From BMS3ABIN04 sp965554225 (GTDB taxonomy: Bacteria; Bacteroidota; Ignavibacteria; Ignavibacteriales; Melioribacteraceae): 27,902 nt of DNA. Every line of letters starts with the position of its first letter. Within the stretch, counting starts at the first letter, position 1. The position numbers and the translations under genes were made by a program. The stretch spans positions 1 to 27,902 of the forward strand of contig CBEVZC010000027.1 in the NCBI GenBank assembly GCA_965554225.1, read 5' to 3'. Shown in pieces: positions 23,435 through 27,902 of the stretch. Below the pieces are notes generated by a model. That model ran no database searches. It was given only the letters and a program-made list of their open reading frames with translations, and was not told the DNA's origin.

Positions 23435-24700
23435 TTAGGATTCAGGTTTGCTCAAATTTCTTAGTTTCAGGTATAAACCTAGTATTAAAATTAAGAATGC
23501 AATAGTTGCAGCACCTAAACCGTATCTTCTTGTTCGGTAATCTGAAATTTCGGTATCAGCCTGTTTAATAGCTTTTTTTGTAGTATTAATTCCCGGAGCT
23601 GTTACTTTAGCAACTTTTACCGAGCTAAAAGTATGAACAGTAGTCCTAGCTTTAATTAGTGCTTGGTGACCATCTTTTAACATAAAACCAATATCAATAT
23701 CATCCATTCCAAGCTCTTTAACTTTTGCTAATTTTACATTTGCTGAATCATAAAGCGAAGCTAAATTGACTAACTCGGTATGAATCTTCTTAGCTTCAGA
23801 ATATCCTTCATCTCCTTCGCTATGACAGTCGGAGCAAATTGCGTTATCACTTACACCAACAAAATTATCGTCAGGTTTTTGAATATCATGATTATTATGG
23901 CAGGTAACACAGCCGTGATAATCATCATCACCTTTCCATTTTTTACCCATTCTTGAAGCTTTAAAGAAATTAAAATTATTGACGTGACAAGTTCCGCATA
24001 CATTAACTATAGAAGAAACACCGGGAGGGGTTGCACCATGATTTCCATGGCAGTCATTACAAGCCGGAGCGCCGGACACATCTTTGTTTTTAAGCAGATC
24101 AATCCCATGCACACTATTAACATATTTTTTATAAATATCCGAAGGCAAATCATATTTATCCATTAACTTTTTATCACCGTGGCAATTATTACAAGTGGCC
24201 GGAACATTTAATGCATAAACTGAAGAACGAGGATCTTTTGGTGGCAGTATACTATGAGCAGTGTGACAACTTGTACAAACGGCTACATTCTCATCTCCTT
24301 TTTTAAGCTGTTTCCCGTGTACACTTGTATAATACTGCCTAACTTGGTCGGTTTCTACTTCCGGTTTATACTTTTTCATAAATTCGAAATTTGAATGACA
24401 TTTCCCGCAAAAATTAGGAATATCTTTATTAGAGGGCACACCAACAAAACCGTTTTTCTTCGACATTGCAACATCTTCATCATCACTTGTCGGATCACCA
24501 CCATGACAGTCAGCGCAGGTTAATCCTGCCGCTAAATGAACATCAAAACTTTTAAAATCATCCGGAAGATTGTCATCTTCTTTGTGACAATTCAAGCATT
24601 CATTTTGTCCTTTTTTAACGTTGGCAGTTTTCTCTTGAGAATAGAGCGAGTAAGAAATTAAAAACAAAAAGACAAGTATTAAAAATAATATTTTTTTCAT
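23435..24700 (-). CDS. Nonaheme c-type cytochrome with C-terminal membrane anchor
   Basis: Protein of 421 residues with a signal peptide (about 1-21). Nine CxxCH sites follow (first Cys at 35, 62, 98, 142, 170, 214, 235, 264 and 289). A His-poor helical region covers about 300-390, then a transmembrane helix (about 394-414) with a short basic tail. Several extra histidines in SVHGK, SVHGI and NNHD contexts could serve as distal heme ligands, giving bis-His hemes like those of NrfB/NapC-type multiheme proteins. It follows cytochrome b by ten bases with AGGAAA as ribosome binding site, so it probably replaces cytochrome c1 or f as electron acceptor of the Rieske/b complex. The gene ends before a strong terminator. 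A related gene has decayed at 12118-12390. Confidence 0.9.
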   Translation of the reverse strand: MKKILFLILVFLFLISYSLYSQEKTANVKKGQNECLNCHKEDDNLPDDFKSFDVHLAAGLTCADCHGGDPTSDDEDVAMSKKNGFVGVPSNKDIPNFCGKCHSNFEFMKKYKPEVETDQVRQYYTSVHGKQLKKGDENVAVCTSCHTAHSILPPKDPRSSVYALNVPATCNNCHGDKKLMDKYDLPSDIYKKYVNSVHGIDLLKNKDVSGAPACNDCHGNHGATPPGVSSIVNVCGTCHVNNFNFFKASRMGKKWKGDDDYHGCVTCHNNHDIQKPDDNFVGVSDNAICSDCHSEGDEGYSEAKKIHTELVNLASLYDSANVKLAKVKELGMDDIDIGFMLKDGHQALIKARTTVHTFSSVKVAKVTAPGINTTKKAIKQADTEISDYRTRRYGLGAATIAFLILILGLYLKLRNLSKPES

Positions 24701-24710
24701 GGGCTATTTC

Positions 24711-25778
24711 CTATATAGTATAACCAAGAATTGTCAAAATAATTATATAAATAACTACAAAAACACCAATTAAAACTTGCGGTGTAATTTTAGCGCCGGG
24801 TCTATTTTTAAATGGAATAAACGGAAAGAGCATCCAGACCAGACCGGCGAGACCAAATCCTAATACGCCTACAAGCTCCCCTTCCAGAAAAAGAATATAT
24901 GCCGGTAAAAATTTTAAACTTTGGAACATAAACATAAAATACCACTCCGGTTTAATACCTGCAGGAGCGGCAGTAAAAGGGTCGGCTTTTGAACCCAAAC
25001 CCCAAGGGAAAACGACAGCGAGCATTAAAACAACATCAAAAACAATAACCCATAAAAGAGCATCTTTAAGTGCAAAATTAGGGACAAAGGGAATATATTT
25101 CTTTTTTTCTTCAGGTAAAGATTTAAAAGATTTCGGTTCATGCATACCCTGCTTCTGAACGAATAAAAGGTGAATAACTAGAAACGTTGTTAAAATTAAA
25201 GGAAGCACCGCGACATGAATTCCGAAAAACCTTGAGAGTGTTGCGCCGGTAACATCCTCTCCACCTCTAAGAATAACTTTTAACGGTTCTCCAATTATCG
25301 GCACAACACCAACAATTTCTGTCCCAACTTTAGTGGCAAAAAAAGCTAATTCATCCCATGGAAGAAGATAACCGCTAAATCCAAAACCAAGAGCAATTGC
25401 CAGGGACAAAAACCCAGTAACCCATGTTAATTCCCTCGGCTTTTCATAAGCTCTGCTAAAAAATACGCTGAACATATGCAGAAATGCAAATAGTACCATT
25501 AAATTTGCCGACCAGCTATGAATACTTCTTATGAGCCATCCGAATTTTACATGAGTCATCAGAAATCTTACACTCTCGTAAGAGGAATTCTCGCCGGGTT
25601 TATAATAAAAAAGGAGAAGAATTCCTGTTATAACTTGAACTGTAAATAAAAATAACGTAACACCGCCCATATAATACCAGACTGAGTGGCGGTGAACCGG
25701 TACCTTCTTATGTTTAATGAGTTCCTTTAATGCATCCAACTCGTAACGGTCACTAATCCATTTGTCTATTTTATTCAT
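24711..25778 (-). CDS. Cytochrome b subunit of a bc-type complex (b6-like spacing)
   Basis: Full-length cytochrome b of about 355 residues, with b6-like and subunit-IV-like parts in one chain and about eight helices. The heme ligands are H87/H101 and H188/H203. The first pair is separated by 13 residues and the second by 14, the spacing of cytochrome b6 rather than mitochondrial-type cytochrome b. The quinol-oxidation motif PEWY is at 277-280. I place the start at ATG 25778, preceded by GGGGA, 14 bases after the Rieske stop. A TTG at 25796 overlapping that stop is also in frame but less convincing. It forms the quinol-oxidising core with the Rieske protein and passes electrons to the nonaheme cytochrome. 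Confidence 0.94.
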   Translation of the reverse strand: MNKIDKWISDRYELDALKELIKHKKVPVHRHSVWYYMGGVTLFLFTVQVITGILLLFYYKPGENSSYESVRFLMTHVKFGWLIRSIHSWSANLMVLFAFLHMFSVFFSRAYEKPRELTWVTGFLSLAIALGFGFSGYLLPWDELAFFATKVGTEIVGVVPIIGEPLKVILRGGEDVTGATLSRFFGIHVAVLPLILTTFLVIHLLFVQKQGMHEPKSFKSLPEEKKKYIPFVPNFALKDALLWVIVFDVVLMLAVVFPWGLGSKADPFTAAPAGIKPEWYFMFMFQSLKFLPAYILFLEGELVGVLGFGLAGLVWMLFPFIPFKNRPGAKITPQVLIGVFVVIYIIILTILGYTI

Positions 25779-25792
25779 ATAATTCCCCATTT

Positions 25793-26224
25793 TCAACTCA
25801 TTTGAGTAATAATTATTTCATCTTGAACTATTTTAACATCATATTGTTTTAGAGGTTTTGGCGGAGGTCCGGAAATATTTTTACCATTAAGGCTGTATAA
25901 ACCATTATGGCAGGCGCACCAAATCTCATTTAAGTCTTTTCTATATTGAACTATGCATTGAAGATGAGTACAAGTTGCAGATAAAGCCTTAAAATTACCA
26001 TCAACAGTTTTAATGAGGATAACAGGTTCTCTACCGAATTTTACAATTTTATAAGAATCATCTTTAAATTTATCCGCTTTGCCGGCTTTAACTGAATTTA
26101 CTTTTGCTTCTGTAATTTTGGGAGGAATTAAATATGATACTAAAGGATATAGAATTGCACCAATACTGGTCAACCCGCCTACTCCTAAAATCGTATTTAT
26201 AAATTTTCTTCGTGATTGTGCCAT
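25793..26224 (-). CDS. Rieske [2Fe-2S] iron-sulfur protein
   Basis: Protein of 143 residues. The N-terminus has a twin-arginine motif (SRRKFINTILG) followed by a hydrophobic helix (about 11-33), which is the usual Tat-targeted membrane anchor. The cluster motifs are CTHLQC (C85, H87, C90) and CACHNG (C103, C105, H106). C85, H87, C103 and H106 should bind the [2Fe-2S] cluster, and C90/C105 should form the disulfide. GPPPKPLKQYDV after the second motif is the typical proline loop. It is short but complete. It is the first dedicated subunit of the bc complex, directly ahead of cytochrome b. Confidence 0.95.
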   Translation of the reverse strand: MAQSRRKFINTILGVGGLTSIGAILYPLVSYLIPPKITEAKVNSVKAGKADKFKDDSYKIVKFGREPVILIKTVDGNFKALSATCTHLQCIVQYRKDLNEIWCACHNGLYSLNGKNISGPPPKPLKQYDVKIVQDEIIITQMS

Positions 26225-26244
26225 ATTAGTCCTATAAAATTTAG

Positions 26245-27876
26245 CTAAATTGTATTGATTGTATTGTTTGTGTTTTTACTAATCTTAGATGGTTTTTCTT
26301 TCAACTTTGTGTAAAATATTGATACTATAAGTATAATAAATCCTAATAAAATAAATGTTATTATTCTCAATTCCGAAGCTAACCCTGTAATACCAAATAA
26401 TAGTAAATAAACTACTGTCATTAAGAGCGTAAGCAAAGCCATAATTCTATATTTGCTATTTTTTAAAACAACACTAAATAAAAAGTAAATTATTGAGAGA
26501 ATAGCCCACGAAAAGACAACATAATTTTGTGGTAACCAATTATACAACGAATAAGGGAAAATGAAGAAAGCACAAAAAAGGTACGAATTACGAATTAATC
26601 CTGAATTTAGATTTAATCTTTCCTTTTGCCAATTTAATATCCTTGCACTAACCAATGCAACAACTCCAAAACTTATACTAATTAATGATGCTTTGCCTGC
26701 TAACACCAAATAGGCCATTAGAGTACCCAAATAAATAAAAAAGTTTGCAATGATAATAAATCTGGATTTAAAGAGTAGCGCAGTAATTACCACAATTAAA
26801 CTCTGCCAACCTAACCATATAAAGAAATCTGGTCGATTGAAATAACTAATAATTGCTACACTTAATAATAAATAACCAGCTATAGATATGTAATAAGTTG
26901 AATATTTGTTTTTCTCGTTTTTCCAAAAGGTTACTGCAGTAGAAAGAAAAAGTATAAAACCAATAAAACAATAAATATGCAAATTAACATTGTCTTTTAA
27001 ATAAGCAATAGTAATGAGCGTGGTTGCAGATAAAAGTGAATTTAATAATGTACCTATAACTGAATAATAATCTTTTCTCTCTGTGTCACAATTAGAAGCA
27101 ATACTATACGAATAAATCAGAAAATAAATCAATAATAAGTAAATACCAATTGCAGGTATTGTTGTTAATGCAGTTTTAATGAACCAAATAATATACGAAA
27201 CGTAAGTAAGAAAAATTCCAAAAATGACCAAATCCTTAGAATTTAACTTGACTGCTAAAAAGGCAATAATGGAAGTAAATATTGTGATCAGAGCTAAAAT
27301 TATATAATATTGAGTTCCTAAAAGAGCTGATATAAAACCAAATATAAAAGCTATTCCAAGTAACTTGTTCGACTTATATTTAACTGAGATAAAGATAAAA
27401 ATTAAACTAACACATGTAAGTAAAATAATCTCTATTGTCTGATTGTTTATAACCGCATTTTCACTAAAATAAAACAACCGCAATGTTGAATAAAATACTA
27501 AGATAAAAAAGCCGCCCATAAGAAATTCGTTTAAATTTTCTAACCAGCGTTTCCCAAACTTTATAACAATTAATAAAAAACCAGAAATAAAATACCCGAT
27601 TAGAACTGGTAGAAACTGCGGTAATCCTTGAAATGACAGAGATACTAAAAATAATATCCCTATAAGTAAAACAACAAAACCAATCTTTGCAAGCCAAAAT
27701 TTTCCTAAGTGCAATTCCATTGATTCTGAATCATAGTCAATTTCAAATTCATCAATAGTATTTTTACCTTTCTTAGCTCTGTTTTTAACACTTAAGATTT
27801 CTTCTATTTGAGCTATTCTATTCTCAAGGGAACGTAAAGATTCTTGAATATTTTTGATATGTTCATTATCATTCAT
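26245..27876 (-). CDS. DUF2339-like polytopic membrane protein
   Basis: Protein of 543 residues. The N-terminal 45 residues form a charged, probably coiled-coil segment (IQESLRSLENRIAQIEEIL). From about residue 55 to the end there are some fourteen hydrophobic helices, and the C-terminus is basic and Asn-rich. The coiled coil followed by many helices, with GKFWLAKIGFVVLLIGILFL as first helix, resembles the DUF2339 family, whose function is unknown. The stop lies 20 bases before the Rieske ATG on the same strand, so it may share that operon. No strong ribosome binding site precedes the ATG, and only 26 bases of upstream sequence are in the window. The family call is by pattern only. Confidence 0.65.
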   Translation of the reverse strand: MNDNEHIKNIQESLRSLENRIAQIEEILSVKNRAKKGKNTIDEFEIDYDSESMELHLGKFWLAKIGFVVLLIGILFLVSLSFQGLPQFLPVLIGYFISGFLLIVIKFGKRWLENLNEFLMGGFFILVFYSTLRLFYFSENAVINNQTIEIILLTCVSLIFIFISVKYKSNKLLGIAFIFGFISALLGTQYYIILALITIFTSIIAFLAVKLNSKDLVIFGIFLTYVSYIIWFIKTALTTIPAIGIYLLLIYFLIYSYSIASNCDTERKDYYSVIGTLLNSLLSATTLITIAYLKDNVNLHIYCFIGFILFLSTAVTFWKNEKNKYSTYYISIAGYLLLSVAIISYFNRPDFFIWLGWQSLIVVITALLFKSRFIIIANFFIYLGTLMAYLVLAGKASLISISFGVVALVSARILNWQKERLNLNSGLIRNSYLFCAFFIFPYSLYNWLPQNYVVFSWAILSIIYFLFSVVLKNSKYRIMALLTLLMTVVYLLLFGITGLASELRIITFILLGFIILIVSIFYTKLKEKPSKISKNTNNTINTI

Positions 27877-27902
27877 TAATTTAAACAGTTTTTAAATTAT
27901 AT

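Overview
This AT-rich window comes from a bacterium with an elaborate c-type cytochrome respiratory system. Gene content (a complete heme operon, a quinol-oxidising complex resembling alternative complex III or Qrc, and a bc complex whose cytochrome subunit is multiheme) together with the low G+C suggests the Bacteroidota/Chlorobiota/Ignavibacteriota group. An Ignavibacteria-like organism is my best guess. This is inference from gene content; no marker gene is present.

Region 1 (88-11228, + strand) is a tightly packed ten-gene heme operon: hemX-like, hemA, hemC, hemD, hemE, hemN, hemH, hemG, hemB, hemL. It encodes every step from glutamyl-tRNA to protoheme by the protoporphyrin-dependent route. 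Several starts are TTG or GTG, and genes overlap or abut. It ends in a hairpin terminator at 11236-11275.

Region 2 (11274-12431, - strand) holds a small outer-membrane beta-barrel-like protein with a strong candidate sigma-54 promoter, followed by the remains of a decayed multiheme cytochrome gene.

Region 3 (12432-18867, - strand) is a six-gene operon transcribed in the order pentaheme cytochrome, Tat-exported molybdopterin-family protein, four-cluster ferredoxin, NrfD-type membrane protein, two-helix membrane protein, and a cytochrome made of four tandem monoheme modules. It looks like a membrane quinone/cytochrome c oxidoreductase built from ACIII/Qrc parts.

Region 4 (19004-22751, - strand) is regulatory: a degenerate receiver protein, an NtrC-type sigma-54 activator, and its partner sensor kinase. 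The kinase's extracytoplasmic domain carries a CxxCH heme-attachment motif, so it may sense periplasmic redox state or a heme ligand.

Region 5 (22931-27876, - strand) contains a broken second copy of the outer-membrane gene, then (in transcription order) a DUF2339-like membrane protein, a Rieske protein, a b6-type cytochrome b and a nonaheme cytochrome c that ends in its own terminator.

The outer-membrane gene plus adjacent multiheme cytochrome gene exists twice. In one copy only the barrel gene survives, and in the other only the cytochrome. The heme operon would supply cofactor for at least 19 predicted heme c sites plus two hemes b in this window.
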